Source of the DNA: Nannochloris sp. 'desiccata'
Lineage: Eukaryota > Chlorophyta > Trebouxiophyceae > Chlorellales > Chlorellaceae
Direction of reading: 5' to 3'
Length of the DNA stretch: 64,000 nt
Assembly: GCA_019044685.2 (NCBI GenBank)
Contig: JAGTXX020000011.1
Span: 558,001 to 622,000 of the forward strand
Part shown: positions 31,231-42,217 of the stretch, piece by piece
Numbering within the stretch: the stretch's first letter is position 1
How the letters are laid out: every line of letters begins with the position of its first letter
The notes under the pieces: model-generated
Database searches by the model: none
Seen by the model: the letters and a program-made list of their open reading frames with translations, nothing else
Told to the model about the DNA's origin: nothing
Program-made: the position numbers and the translations under genes

Positions 31231-33768
31231 ATGGAAGCAGCGAGGCGTGATCAGCTGCAGCGTTTGCAGGTGCGAAGATGCGATCAGGAGCGAAACATTA
31301 CTACAGAAAAAAGTGCAACCCAAAGCAACTAACCTCTTGAATTTCCTCGATATCTACAGGAGGAGCTTCTTGCTCTAAAAGCAAGTTATCCCGATTTAAA
31401 ACTTAAAAAGACGCCACTGTCGGTGCCAGGCGCTCCATTCCCTATTGCAGTTACAGCAACGATTAATGCGCCTTTTGAAGCATCATATATAGATGTAGAA
31501 TCTGTGCAAATCAAAGCCATTATAGCGTCCCCTCCATCCCCTACTGCTGCTACTGATAGTGGCAATGCAAATGAATCTCAACAAGGGCCGGAACCGTTTC
31601 CAACTACTCTTGAAATAGAAGACAATAGCCTCCCTGCCAAACTAAAACAAGCTATACTCTCTGAACTAGATACAATCAAGAATACAATTTCTAAAAATGA
31701 CCAGAGCATGTGTCATTTAGGCCCTGTCTTGAGTTATTTCTCAAAAGAGTATGCCCGTCTCCTCTGCCTGATACCAGAATGCCTAGAGCGATACCAAGGT
31801 GAGGATGCAGCAGGCGGAACTGTACGAAGAGTGGCTATCTTACGTGATGATGCTCATATTACAATAGATACGTCAGTCCCTTATCATTCTCCGAAAGCTA
31901 CTGCACCTTTATCAACAGCGGGTCTCAGGAACAGTGCCGGTGGTGCCGGTGTCGGTGGTGGTGGTGGTGGTGCCTCTTCCTTTCCTCCTAGCCTTTTATT
32001 GCCGAGAGCTCTGCAGTCGGAGCTAGAAGTATTGAAGAAACGGTATCCGGTTCAGATGATTGACAATGCAGCTGAATGTGCAGCAATGCTTGAAAAGCTA
32101 CAATTAGACAGCCAGCAAAATTCAAATGAAGGAGGACATTCCTCACTAGCAGCAGCGACGGCAGCACCACCGCCATCGTCTCCCTTATTGCCTCCAATAG
32201 TTTTCAATATTGCCGTGAGCCCTACAGACCCTGAATGGAAGCCTCCAGGTTCTCTTCTGCACCTCACATGCTTTATTTCTAGCCCTGCTGAATACCCAGC
32301 TGCTGGATCTTTCGGAGTGGCTTTAGGGAAAATAATAAGCTCAGCTCCAAGCTCAGCGCCGGCATTATCCTCGTCGTCGTCGTGTTTAACTCTTAGCTCT
32401 CAAGAGATTGCAGTGTGCGATCGTTTATTACAAATGGAAGCCTCTGGGGTAGCTGGACGCCCCGGTGCATTGCGCGCTGTGCTTCGTCAGTGTGAAAATA
32501 GGGCAGGCGAGCTTTTTCATCAAGCGGTAGACATGGCTATAGAGATCGAAAGAAGAAGAGCAGCGGTGACAGCAGCGGCAGCGGGAGCAACTTTAGTAGA
32601 AGGAAATAAACCAGGGGTAGGTGGAGATGGAAGTTCTAATGAAAGTGACTATAGTAATTCCGAAGATTGGGATCATCAGAGGGGTTCTTATGATTCAGAC
32701 GATTCTCATGAAGGAGACGAGAAGGGGAGACGAAATGAAGAAGACTTGCCCCTTTTGTCAGGGCAAGAGTCTCAAAGAGAAGGCGTGTTACTACACAATT
32801 CTCTTCATCTACTGCTTTCAGACCTAAATTTAGTGGATATAGATGCCCTAGATATCCTGAAACTCACTATACAGGTTGCCTGTCAACGGTGTCAAGCTGC
32901 CAGCGAAGCTGTTTTCGCTCAACTAGGCGCCGGAGGTGACGGCGGCGGCAGCAATAGAAAACACCTTGCATGGCAAGGGGAGTGTAGTACCTGCCATCAA
33001 CAATTGGAAGTTACTGTGGCGCCACGTATAGTCCACGATGGCTCCAATGTTTTAGCTGTTCTAAGACCGGATGGCTGTGTCCCTAGGGATATGCTCCCGT
33101 CAATGCTTGCAGCCCAGTGTTCCAGTTGCAGCAACATGGCTGCATTCCGATCTGTCCAAATTGGGCAGTGGAATGAACGAAATTGCGGGCATTGTCATCG
33201 TCGTATGGCGTTTTTAGCTCCGGCTGTGGACTTTACGGCAGTCCAACGAGGTGGTGGCGGTCGGGGTAGAGGTACTACTGGCGCTGGTGGTGATGATAGT
33301 GGCCATAATTATGGTAAAACTAGATCTGATCGTGATATCGTTATCACTCCAGGGCAGCCTTTACCTGATAATGGCACGTGTAGGCATTACCGCCATTCAA
33401 ACCGCTGGTTACGCTTTCCATGCTGTGGTCGACGCTTTCCTTGTGACTTGTGCCACGAAGAAGCAACTGATGGACATGAAATGAAGTGGGCAGGGCGTAT
33501 GGTATGTGGATATTGCAGTGTAGAGCAGTCATTAGGTGAGAAGTGCGTTGAGTGTGGCAAGACATTGGCGACATCAGCAACTCGCCCATCTGGAAGGAGA
33601 ACTGCTTTCTGGGAAGGTGGAGAAGGTCAGAGAGATAAAAGCCGCCTTTCGAAGCGTGACCCACATAAATTTAGAGGTAGTAAACATAAGACACGGTCGA
33701 AGAAAGATCTGAGAGTTGGACAGAAAGGAAAAGAAAGAACGGAGCGGGCTGCTGCTGGGAAAGACTGA
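31231..33768 (+). CDS. CHY zinc-finger protein with RWD-like N-terminus
   Basis: A 39-base first exon (31231-31269) joins exon 2 (31360-33768) in phase 0 for 815 residues. The start MEAARRDQLQRLQEELLALK forms a helix like those opening RWD proteins. An RWD-like alpha-beta region follows, with a helix LKQAILSELDTIKNTISKN and a later CLIPECLERYQ. The middle has Ser/Gly-rich and acidic low-complexity parts. The last 260 residues are zinc-binding: a CxxC block (CSTCHQQLEV, CSSCSNMAAF, CGHCHRRMAF) and then a CHY finger (CRHYRHSNRWLRFPCCGRRF, CDLCHEEATDGHEM, VCGYCSVEQ, CVECG). CHY fingers occur in ubiquitin ligases such as RCHY1, but no RING follows here; the tail is basic. It may act in protein turnover or redox metal binding. 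The exact role is open. Confidence 0.75.
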
Positions 33769-34628
33769 GAAATCTTTTTTTAAGACCAGACAGTTTGTAG
33801 AGCAGTCCACACTTGTTGGAAAGGTGCATAGATTGAACGCATAATATCAACAATTAGAAACGCATTTGATTTGCATTATTATGCGCTGCACTTTGTATAT
33901 ATACTCAAATTTCCCCTGTTTAGGGCTTTAATTCAGGGTTCCAATGTGCCCTGAATCGACCCTGGTGAGGGTCCCCCCAAAAATGCTCATTTTAAATGTT
34001 TTTAGCATTCTACTCCAGCGATTTGCTCACCTAGACAAAGTAGTAGATAGTTTATAGCCAGTTGGTGCTTCAGTTCTCTGAGCATACCTGTGGACTCGAG
34101 ATCGCGAGGTGAGGATTCAGTCTTTCCCCTTGAATTCAGACATCGTTATGGAGACCTGGCGACACCGTCGTGCGTTTTGACGGTGTCAAATTTTGTGATT
34201 CTATGTGGTGTATTTTTCTGTTTTTTCGAGGCCCGTTGGGGGGCATTGTCTGACTTGTAGAGAGAGGAAGCTTGGCATCTTTTAAATCTTCCTAGTTGTG
34301 TTTCTCGGCGATAGGACAGTCTATACGTCTAGTTTGGCCCGAATATCTTACTCGCAATATTATATGATTTATTAAAGACCGCTGAGCATCTCGCAAAGGC
34401 TCTTGTTCAGCGAGTTTTACATCGTGGATGTCTCAGAATCTTCCTCGCTCTACAAGCCACTGCTGCATCTTTTACACGATCACCTTCGTTCCAGAGAAAT
34501 ATATTTAGCATTCAAATTTACTTATGTCCACTTTTGTATTTTTTTGTAGCAGCAGTTGCGTCTACAATAGCTGCAAGGCGACACAAGTGCTAGCATAGAA
34601 CAGACCGCCAGCTACGCTGGCTGGCAAT
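33769..34628. promoter_or_regulatory. 860-base gap before the RRM protein gene
   Basis: 3' UTR of the CHY gene and promoter or long 5' UTR of the two-RRM gene. The one structured element seen is a 9-base perfect hairpin at 34161-34187. I found no coding frame or known RNA. Confidence 0.4.
34161..34187 (+). repeat. Perfect 9-base hairpin upstream of the RRM gene
   Basis: GACACCGTC (34161-34169) and GACGGTGTC (34179-34187) are exact reverse complements around a 9-base loop, about 440 bases before the ATG at 34629. Confidence 0.85.
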
Positions 34629-36167
34629 ATGAGTAAACAAGAAGGAAAAGTGTTTATCGGAGGTCTTAGCTGGGAAACTACAGGTGCGTAAAAGTCTCTG
34701 GAGGACCAGATTCGTGTTTGAATCTCAAATTGAGGCAAATTGTTTTGAGAGAAGTGCACAGAGAAAGAATAGCGTTACTGATGCCCTATTGAATCTTTAA
34801 TGTATTTGCAGATGACAAACTACGTAGATACTTTGAGAACTATGGCACCGTTCAGGTAGATCTTTTCAACCTTGGATGTGAAGCATCCTTCATGTGCCAC
34901 TTTGATGCTCTACCTTTTATATTTCTTCTTCAGTACTTAATTGCTCAGTATTTTTATGCAAACCTTTCTTATTTTCACTATTATACAGGAAGCATTTGTT
35001 TCATACGATCGCAACACTGGTCGCCCGCGTGGTTTTGGCTTTGTCGTCTTTGCCGACCCTTTAATCGCCGACAAGGTCGTTGCCCAGCAACACACCATCG
35101 ACCGCCGTGAAGTAGACGCTAAAAAAGCATTAGCAAAAGAAGAATCCCCAGTAAGCAAAGATCAGCAAGCTGCAGCGACAGGGCAACGCACAAAGAAAAT
35201 TTTCGTCGGAGGCCTTGCTGCTACCGTCGATGAAGAAGCGTTTAAGAACTATTTCGAAGACTTTGGCACTGTAGAAGATGCAGTGGTTATGTACGACCAC
35301 GACAACCGTCGCCCTCGTGGCTTTGGATTCATCACTTTCACTGAAGAAGAAGCAGTCGATAAAGTATTTGATAGAGGCACCATGCAAACAATCCATGATA
35401 AAGAAATTGAAATAAAAAGAGCGGTGCCTAGAGACTCGATGTCCCCATCACCACAACGACCACCTATGTATCGTGGACCTCCACCACACTACTACGACGG
35501 GCGGAGCCCATACGGTGGCGGGGCAGGTGGTCGATATGGTCCTCCTCCTCGTTATGATACTAGGGGAGGAGGCTATGGCACTCCACATAGTGGCTATGGT
35601 GGAGGCGGCGGTGGACGGGGTCGAGGCGACGTTGGGATGGGACGTAGCCCCATGATGCCTGGTGGTGGAAGAGGAGGACCATACAATCCACCAGTAGTTG
35701 TCACTGGTATTCCAGCAAGTATGGCTGGAGTAGCTCCTGTTGGTGATCCAGGGCAACCAGGTATGGCACCACCACCTGGTGGCGGAGCTCCTGGGGGTGA
35801 TGTCATGGGAGTTCCTCCTCAATCTCCTGGCCCTGTAACACCTGGAGCAATGCAAGGGACACCTCCTGGGATGGTAGGTGGCTTTGCAATGCAGAATGGT
35901 ATGTCTCCAGCAGGTGGTGGTGGTCCCGGAGGCGGTGGTCAATATGCCTCAGTGGGTAGTCCTCCACCATTTGCTCTAGATCCTCAACAAGCTGCAGCAG
36001 CTGCCCATAATCTTGCAGATTTACAACAACAAGTGTCTTTGAGCTCAGTAACTGGGGCTTTAGAGCAGTTGCAAGTGCAGCAGCAAGGTCCAGGGCAGCA
36101 GGGTCAGTCGCAGGAAGGGCAGGGGGGACAACAAGGACAGCCACCGTCAACTACTATTTGGAGTTGA
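34629..36167 (+). CDS. hnRNP/Musashi-type RNA-binding protein with two RRMs
   Basis: Three exons (34629-34683, 34812-34855, 34989-36167) give 425 residues. RRM1 (about 7-80) has RNP2 KVFIGGL and RNP1 RGFGFVVF; it is split by both introns, and the joined reading confirms the splice sites. RRM2 (about 100-175) has RNP2 KIFVGGL and RNP1 RGFGFITF. The rest is a Gly/Pro/Gln/Met-rich prion-like tail with GYGG and RGRG segments. Tandem RRMs with a glycine-rich tail are typical of hnRNP A/B, DAZAP1 and Musashi proteins, which control splicing, transport and translation of mRNA. In green algae related proteins take part in circadian and translational regulation, but a specific role here is not supported. 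Confidence 0.9.
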
Positions 36168-37082
36168 TTAGTAGTTGATTGTTTTGATAATCTTTGACCA
36201 ATACTGTTTTGTTGTTGTTTGACGAGTAGATATCTCTCTATATATGCAGATAGCTAGAAAACTGTCTGTGCAAACGGCGTTTGCCTTGCTAAAAAATATG
36301 ATTATACGAGGGAAAAGTTTCCCCGTTTGCCCTGACGTTATTGTTATTTACTCTTCGGTCGCTCTTGAATTAATCTATTAATCTTTCCATTATGACCTGC
36401 TCTACTCCATTTGTTTCACTTCTATATCTCCCTTTTTTGTTTTCTTCATGCCTGACTCTGTAGCTGTTTGACAAACATCATTTGCCTTGGAAAATAGTAT
36501 CTGCATCGCTAGCTACTAAGCTAGTTGGGAAAAGTATCACGAGGACTCTCTCTTGTTTTCATCGTAGTTAGTAATTTTAGGAAGATTTTTCATGTGCCTC
36601 GCCATTTGGTGTTGAGCCAGGTGTTAAAATCAAAGCAGACGCAGCTAGAACAAGATAGTTTTTTCTTTATTTTCATCCGTCTGAGAATTCAATCGTGTAT
36701 GATGCTTACCTAACCCGTTTATTTTGTAAACTTCCCACTGACTATAAGAGAAGCGATGCTAAATCATTTACTCTGATGCTTTATCAGCTTTACTTTCATT
36801 GAATTTGTGAAGCACCAGGGCTGGACCAGCTGGTCAATGGTAAACAGCGCCTGCGCCTAGCTTGAAATAGCTGAAGGGAGTTTTGGCAAAGAAACGTGCC
36901 AGATATGCCCCAGTCCACATTCCACTCTTATGTGAAATATATGAAATTGCCAATTAGGCCATAAGTAAGATTCCAAGGCTCTTTAAATTACTGGATCACA
37001 TAAAGCGATCGAATTATTGTTGGAACCCTAGTCATTATCGTATACAGAAACAAAAAAAGGCTTCTCCGTTACACTATCACAA
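36168..37082. other. 915-base gap between the RRM protein and LON-domain genes
   Basis: Contains a probable long 3' UTR with small imperfect hairpins (GCAAACG/CGTTTGC near 36270-36285, GGGAAA/TTTCCC near 36311) and a 12-base palindrome at 36824-36835. The right end should be the promoter of the next gene. No RNA gene or coding frame is supported. Confidence 0.4.
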
Positions 37083-38192
37083 ATGTATAAATCGCGTTGC
37101 CAATGTCGACTACAGAGTCCTGTTGTTAGGAGGCACCCTTCAAGATCACTACCGTTGCAACGGCACAGAATCACTCGCCGTGTTGGCCTCCAAATTTGCC
37201 AAGCTTTAGATGCAGACATTTCCCCAGACGGCATGGTAGTCCTACCCGTCTTCCCCGGCTCTTCCGTCCTCTTGCCAGCATCTCGAGGAATGCTGCGAGC
37301 TTTCGAACCAAAATTTATGGACATGTTCAATCGCCTTCTAGACGCCTCCCCTACAAAAGACGGCAGAGGAGCTCGCTTTATGCACATTCTAAGCCCTAAA
37401 GTCGCCCCACCAGCTATGCTTGATAGCAGCCCACCTGCTATCCAAGGCTTACCAAGCATAGGATGCTGTGCCATCATTGAAAGTATCACAACTGCCCCAG
37501 ATCAATCTTTAATAGTCGAGTATTCAGGTCACCGCCGGGTTCTACTACACCTTGTTCAAGCCGTCGGAATTAATCAACAAAATACTAATATTAACGATCA
37601 ACTTGATAAGAGTAACAGTAATAGTAATACTAATGATATAAAGGCTGTATTACATGCAGCAGGGGAGTGGTATGACGACATAGAGCCAGAGGAGCTTGAT
37701 CCATTCGGTACAGTTTCTAGTATCTATGCCGCTGAGCGTGATGTAGCAGGGATAGTACAACAAATAGCGAGGTTAAGCAGGAAACTCGACCCTGAAGCTA
37801 GTCGATTACCAGATGCGTTGGTACGGTACGCGCCGCCATCAAATTCAGGGCAAGCAAGACCCACAAGCTATGACGCCTTGAAAGCGGCAAAACACCCTGC
37901 AGCAACTTCGATAGATATGTGGAGAAGGAGTAGCACAACTAATAGTGGCAATATACCAAAGGAAGCGCATGCCGACCCGTATACCCATGCCAGTGAGCTG
38001 TTGGGGAGGTTGAGAAGGCAGGAAATGTATTCTTTTGCAGCAGCATCGTTGTTGCAGTTGGGCGTGCCAGAAGCAACGGCATTGTTGTTGTCAAGAGACA
38101 CAGCAGGGAGGTTACAATTTGTCTTGGAAGCGGCAAGGCCGTACTTAGCGCAGTTGAGTGCAGAAGCAGCTTTAAAAGGGGCGCTGGAGTAG
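37083..38192 (+). CDS. LON substrate-binding domain protein, probably organellar
   Basis: An intronless 369-residue protein. The first 40 residues are Arg/Ser/Gln-rich with no acidic residues, like an organelle targeting peptide. A LON N-terminal fold follows: GMVVLPVFPGSSVLLPASRG, MFNRLL, then GLPSIGCCAIIESITTAPDQ and LIVEYSGHRRVLL. In plants and cyanobacteria, stand-alone LON-substrate-binding proteins lack the ATPase and protease parts of Lon, as here. Their role is poorly known; substrate recognition for a plastid protease is one idea. An Asn/Ser-rich run near residue 175 is low complexity. The C-terminal 70 residues are helical (HASELLGRLRRQEMYSFAAA, then SLLQLGVPEATALLL), as at the end of other LON-domain proteins. 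Confidence 0.75.
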   Translation: MYKSRCQCRLQSPVVRRHPSRSLPLQRHRITRRVGLQICQALDADISPDGMVVLPVFPGSSVLLPASRGMLRAFEPKFMDMFNRLLDASPTKDGRGARFMHILSPKVAPPAMLDSSPPAIQGLPSIGCCAIIESITTAPDQSLIVEYSGHRRVLLHLVQAVGINQQNTNINDQLDKSNSNSNTNDIKAVLHAAGEWYDDIEPEELDPFGTVSSIYAAERDVAGIVQQIARLSRKLDPEASRLPDALVRYAPPSNSGQARPTSYDALKAAKHPAATSIDMWRRSSTTNSGNIPKEAHADPYTHASELLGRLRRQEMYSFAAASLLQLGVPEATALLLSRDTAGRLQFVLEAARPYLAQLSAEAALKGALE

Positions 38193-38639
38193 AGGATCAT
38201 TAGATTGTGTATTTTTGTGGATAACCTTTTTTTTACACGTATTTTGTTTGTCTGTCTGATACTACTGTGTACTACGAAAAATATTATAAGCTGAGGTGTA
38301 AAAAACTAGTGCGTAAGTAAGAACGTCGGTCATAATGGGTCGAAGGAATAAAAATAAAAAGGTGAAATGGGAAAAGTATAATAGCAAGCAGAAAGAAGGA
38401 AAGAACAAAACAACAGGGTCTCTAAACGAACAGAAGGATGGGTAAGAAGAAATAAATGGGTTGAAAAGGACGTCATAATGCCTAATGGTGAAAGATCAAA
38501 AGGGGAAAAAGTGATACGAGTGAGTGTCAAAACGATTTTAGGACCATCTGAGCGTGGCCACAGAAAACATCGTCAAGGCAGAAAGGGAAAAAATATACTG
38601 GTACGTTAATTTTTTTGTGAGTTACCTTTTTATGGGGTC
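38193..38639. other. Gap between the convergent LON-domain and 146-residue genes
   Basis: 447 bases of 3' UTR from both sides. A TGTAA lies at 38297-38301, 105 bases past the LON-domain stop. A 36-codon Lys-rich frame from 38335 looks incidental. Confidence 0.35.
38297..38301 (+). terminator. TGTAA poly(A)-type signal of the LON-domain gene
   Basis: TGTAA directly followed by an A-rich run, 105 bases past the stop. Confidence 0.4.
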
Positions 38640-39080
38640 TTAGTCAGAAAAGGCAACCTCTCGGCTGCGTTTTTTAGAAAGAAGCTTAATGCAGGTTGAC
38701 TTGGAAGCTGCAGATGTGATCACAGGAGCGGGAACAGCAAGCACTTCACCATGCTCAGACCAGCGGGCTACTTGGTCGCTTGGGAAAACTTCAGCATAGT
38801 CTTGAGGTTTTAAGATGGGTTTGGTAGGTTGCTGCACAGTCCAAGGCTGGTGCTGGCCCCCGAGAAGCTCGAGTGATTTGGCCCACGTAACCCTGGCTTT
38901 GACAGGGGTCCGGGGAGTCTGAGCAGAAACCCCTGGCTGCGACTGTGTTTTTGGCTGCAAATTAGTGCAGGATGGAGTCAAAGAGGGGTCAGAAAACGCC
39001 ATCATTCCACCGAAGTTTCCAAATTCTCTCTGCGTTTTTAGCTGCGTTAAAGCTTTATCCAGAAGCTTGAATGCCACCAT
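38640..39080 (-). CDS. Unrecognised 146-residue protein
   Basis: A single-exon frame of 146 codons between two gaps, with a helical start (MVAFKLLDKALTQLKTQREF), a Pro/Ser/Gln-rich middle, and a possible motif VKARVTWAKSLELLGG at about residue 60. There is no signal peptide, membrane segment or metal motif. The tail is basic (LLSKKRSREVAF). I do not recognise a family. The absence of long competing frames and the non-repetitive composition support it being coding. It may be a small nuclear or cytosolic protein. Further exons are possible. Confidence 0.5.
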   Translation of the reverse strand: MVAFKLLDKALTQLKTQREFGNFGGMMAFSDPSLTPSCTNLQPKTQSQPGVSAQTPRTPVKARVTWAKSLELLGGQHQPWTVQQPTKPILKPQDYAEVFPSDQVARWSEHGEVLAVPAPVITSAASKSTCIKLLSKKRSREVAFSD

Positions 39081-39541
39081 GCTGATATATATTATTAGGT
39101 TCCTAGCGCGTCTTGTCGCTTAAAAGCGTACAAGCGAGGTCGCCGCCTCTCAGGATTTAAAATTGCGGTTTGGCCGGGCCCTCAATATGCATGCACTTTG
39201 TCGTAGCTCGGATACCGGGTGATATATAATTTTACAAATTGAATACACAGGCTGGCCCGCTCAAAACTTTGAATAAAAGGCCTCGTGTTTGCTGAAACGT
39301 GTCCTTGCTGGAATTCGAGGAAGAAAACTATTTTTGAGGCAGCAAATGATTGCCAATTTCAGCTACCAAACCACCTCGTTCTTCATCGTTTCGTGATTCA
39401 ACGCATTGCCCTGCCTTCAGAAGATCTGGTGGACGAGTGCCTGGGGAAAAAGTACCTTGTCAAGTGATCTTTTCACAACCAAAGTGCTCTCAACATCTCA
39501 ACAACATGGCTCTGCACTTTTAGTCAGTAAATTCCTCTAAC
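39081..39541. promoter_or_regulatory. Divergent promoter region, 146-residue gene and amidating enzyme gene
   Basis: 461 bases between two divergent starts. A 60-codon frame at 39285-39467 has no recognisable features. Confidence 0.35.
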
Positions 39542-42217
39542 ATGCTAAAAATCACGAAAACAAATAATATTACAGTGCAACAGTGGGCGGCAGTGGCTCT
39601 GTTGATTGCTGCCCTGTTTTCTGCTGAAGCATTTCCCGTTGCCAACGCCGCACAAGATGAGCAGGTCACTACACTGAACGCTATCATGCCCCCTCACCCT
39701 ACAGAGCAAGTTGATGAGTATCTATGCACTGCAATTGAGCTTCCAAATAAACCGATGAAGCTTGTGGGCATTGAACCTCTTGCAGATCAAGCGACCGTCC
39801 ATCACATGTTGTTGTTCGGATGCAAAGAGCCTGCTCACACTGATAAAAAAATATGGCCATGCCGGATGGCAGCAGCGTGTGGTTCTGGTGGCGAAAATGT
39901 CTTATACGGCTGGGGTAAAAACGCCCCTTCAATCCATCTCCCAGCTAAAACTGGCTTTTCTGTAGGGCCAGACAGTGGGATTCGGGCAGTCGTCCTTCAA
40001 GTACATTATCTACAATTAAGAACAGAGGACGATGCCTCTGGTGTTCAACTTCACTTGACTCCTCAGCCTGTCCCTTATTCTGCCGGTCTGATTGCCTTTG
40101 CAGCTGGATTTTCTATTCCTCCAGGTGAAAGCGACTACCCTGTGTTGAATGAATGCTGCTATTCAGGTTTTGAAGAGCTTCACGGCTTTGCTTTCAGAGT
40201 TCATACTCACGGCCTCGGAAAGAAAGTCTCTCTGGATCAAACGATTCCTAAAGAAATGAGTAAAAATAAAAGAAAGTTCGGCACCACTACAGTTGCTGCA
40301 CAAGACCCTCAGCTCCCGCAAGGCTTTTATCCTGTCGAGGATGGCAACAGCAGCGATAAAAAAGAAATACAAATCTTCCCAGGTGATAAACTAAAAGCCA
40401 CCTGCGCCTTTGATTCTTCAAATATGGATAGTGTAGTCCACGCAGGCCACACTTCCTCTGATGAGATGTGTAATTTCTATTTAATGGTCTATAGTGAGCT
40501 TCCTTTCTTTATGTGGTGCGTTGACGGCAGTGAGTGGATTCATGCCCACGGTGCTGGAGGGATGCCTGAAGTTGGAAACGCTGTAATAGAACAACACTAT
40601 TGGAAACCACCCGTGGTGTTGGACTCTGTTACCCTGCCAGCGCTGCAAAACAATGATAGCAATAGTGATGATATAAAAATGGAGTTAGGCCAAGTGAGCG
40701 GAATCACAAGTGGCTCAAATAACACAATCTGGGCTTTCCATCGTGCGTTCCGTGTTTGGAACAGAAATTCGTTTGATGCAGACCATGTTTTCGCAAAAGA
40801 CGCCATTCGATGGCCTGCTGTGTTGAAAATTGATCGGGATTCTGGCAGCGTGCACAGCGCATGGGGTGAAAATACTTTCTTCATGCCCCACATGATTACC
40901 GTCACCCCTGAGGGGCACATTTGGGTCGTAGATAGTGGAAGACACCAAGTAATGAAATTCGGCTCTACTGGAGAAGAATTAATGGTTTTAGGCCAAAAAT
41001 TAACACCTGGAAAAGCGACATCACCATTGCAATTTTGTCAACCGACGCATGCTGTGATTGCACGCGATGGGACTATCTACGTGGCAGATGGGTACTGTAA
41101 CTCCCGTATTGTTGTGTTGTCTCCTCGGGGGGAGTTTATGGAAGCTTGGGAGATGCCACGCGGCGCAAAGGACGTCGTCCCGGACCCCTTGCCTCATTCG
41201 TTAGCCTTGGACGAGTGCAGGGATCGCTTATATGTAGCTGACCGAGAAGTTGGCCATATAGTGACGCTGGATCTGAAATCTGGGGAGGTGAAAGGCCAAT
41301 GGAGTTTAGCTGAAGAATACGGGTTACCGTATGCAGTACATATGGGGCCATATGGCGCTCCAGTCGTACTTACTTGGGACAGGGAGGGTACCGGAAAAGC
41401 AAAACTCGTCGTTTTGACGACTTCCATTGGTGATGTAGCATCCTCGTACGATTTACCTGGTGTAGATTCGCCACATGATTTTACCCTGGTACCTGCGCCC
41501 CTGGAATTAACAGGGGCTGGAGAAAGAGTCCTGGCAGTCGTGGTGGCGGAGACGGCTGCTCAAGGAAGCAAGTTGAAGAAATTTATATTGATGTCTTCTC
41601 AAAGTGAAGACGCAGTAGCAACAGAGTTGCATAGCGATGATAGTGATACGCAAGATAACATGCCTGCTGGCTTGGCAGCATCGCATGCTGGGCATGCTAT
41701 GCTGAAACCTGTTGAAGGTGATGATGGCCAAGAAAGTAGTAGCAGTATCGCTAGTGTTGGTGCAGTAGATGAGAACGCTCCGTTTGATACTAAAGCCGTC
41801 GAGGACGGAGTACCCCCTCTAATCACGGACCCTAATGACGGTTTGATTGTGCAAGAAGATGGTACAGTAGTTGCATATGTCCGGTCTCCTCCATCATCAC
41901 CGGCACCATCACCCTCTCCGCCACCACCATCTCCTCCACCATCACCGCCACCATCACCGCCACCGCCCTCACCGCCTGCCCCACCAGCGTCCCCTCCACC
42001 GCCACCTTTTAAAAGTTATCACAATTTATATAATGATCAGTACGGTGCAGAGGACCTCTCGTGGTATGGGATGATTGTTCAGTATGCAGCAATCCATCCT
42101 ATTAAGTTTTTCTTATTAGCGTTTTGTGTTATTGTAGTAGTTGATTATGGTTGGAAATTTGTTGCTCGGGCTATCACGAGAGCACAAGGGTATAGAGAGC
42201 CAGTGCATACTGCATAA
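39542..42217 (+). CDS. PAM: Bifunctional peptidylglycine alpha-amidating monooxygenase (PHM-PAL)
   Basis: An intronless 891-residue type I membrane protein. A signal peptide (about 1-36) leads into the PHM domain, which hydroxylates the alpha carbon of a C-terminal glycine using two coppers and ascorbate. All copper ligands can be placed: His87 and His88 in VHHMLLFG, His155 in QVHYL, His221 and His223 in HTHGLG, and Met309 in SSDEMCNFYLMVY. The PAL domain (about 375-680) then releases the amidated peptide and glyoxylate. It shows NHL-type blades LGQVSGI, NSFDADHVF, MPHMITVTPEGHIWVVDSGR, GTIYVADGYCNSRIVVLSPR and PHSLALDECRDRLYVADRE with the expected metal histidines. A Ser-Pro-rich extensin-like stalk (SPPPPSPPP units), a transmembrane helix near the end and a short basic tail complete it. 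The same architecture is known from Chlamydomonas. Confidence 0.95.
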   Translation: MLKITKTNNITVQQWAAVALLIAALFSAEAFPVANAAQDEQVTTLNAIMPPHPTEQVDEYLCTAIELPNKPMKLVGIEPLADQATVHHMLLFGCKEPAHTDKKIWPCRMAAACGSGGENVLYGWGKNAPSIHLPAKTGFSVGPDSGIRAVVLQVHYLQLRTEDDASGVQLHLTPQPVPYSAGLIAFAAGFSIPPGESDYPVLNECCYSGFEELHGFAFRVHTHGLGKKVSLDQTIPKEMSKNKRKFGTTTVAAQDPQLPQGFYPVEDGNSSDKKEIQIFPGDKLKATCAFDSSNMDSVVHAGHTSSDEMCNFYLMVYSELPFFMWCVDGSEWIHAHGAGGMPEVGNAVIEQHYWKPPVVLDSVTLPALQNNDSNSDDIKMELGQVSGITSGSNNTIWAFHRAFRVWNRNSFDADHVFAKDAIRWPAVLKIDRDSGSVHSAWGENTFFMPHMITVTPEGHIWVVDSGRHQVMKFGSTGEELMVLGQKLTPGKATSPLQFCQPTHAVIARDGTIYVADGYCNSRIVVLSPRGEFMEAWEMPRGAKDVVPDPLPHSLALDECRDRLYVADREVGHIVTLDLKSGEVKGQWSLAEEYGLPYAVHMGPYGAPVVLTWDREGTGKAKLVVLTTSIGDVASSYDLPGVDSPHDFTLVPAPLELTGAGERVLAVVVAETAAQGSKLKKFILMSSQSEDAVATELHSDDSDTQDNMPAGLAASHAGHAMLKPVEGDDGQESSSSIASVGAVDENAPFDTKAVEDGVPPLITDPNDGLIVQEDGTVVAYVRSPPSSPAPSPSPPPPSPPPSPPPSPPPPSPPAPPASPPPPPFKSYHNLYNDQYGAEDLSWYGMIVQYAAIHPIKFFLLAFCVIVVVDYGWKFVARAITRAQGYREPVHTA

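Noticed and set aside
35448..35942. 164-codon minus-strand frame, Thr/Ser/His-rich
   Set aside because: A shadow of the Gly/Pro-rich tail of the two-RRM protein in the opposite strand.
36824..36835. Perfect 12-base palindrome GACCAGCTGGTC
   Set aside because: One isolated copy in a 915-base gap; short palindromes are expected by chance and no repeat partner was found.
38335..38446. 36-codon Lys/Asn-rich frame on the plus strand
   Set aside because: It lies between two convergent genes in AT-rich UTR-like sequence, and its composition is what A-rich DNA gives by chance.
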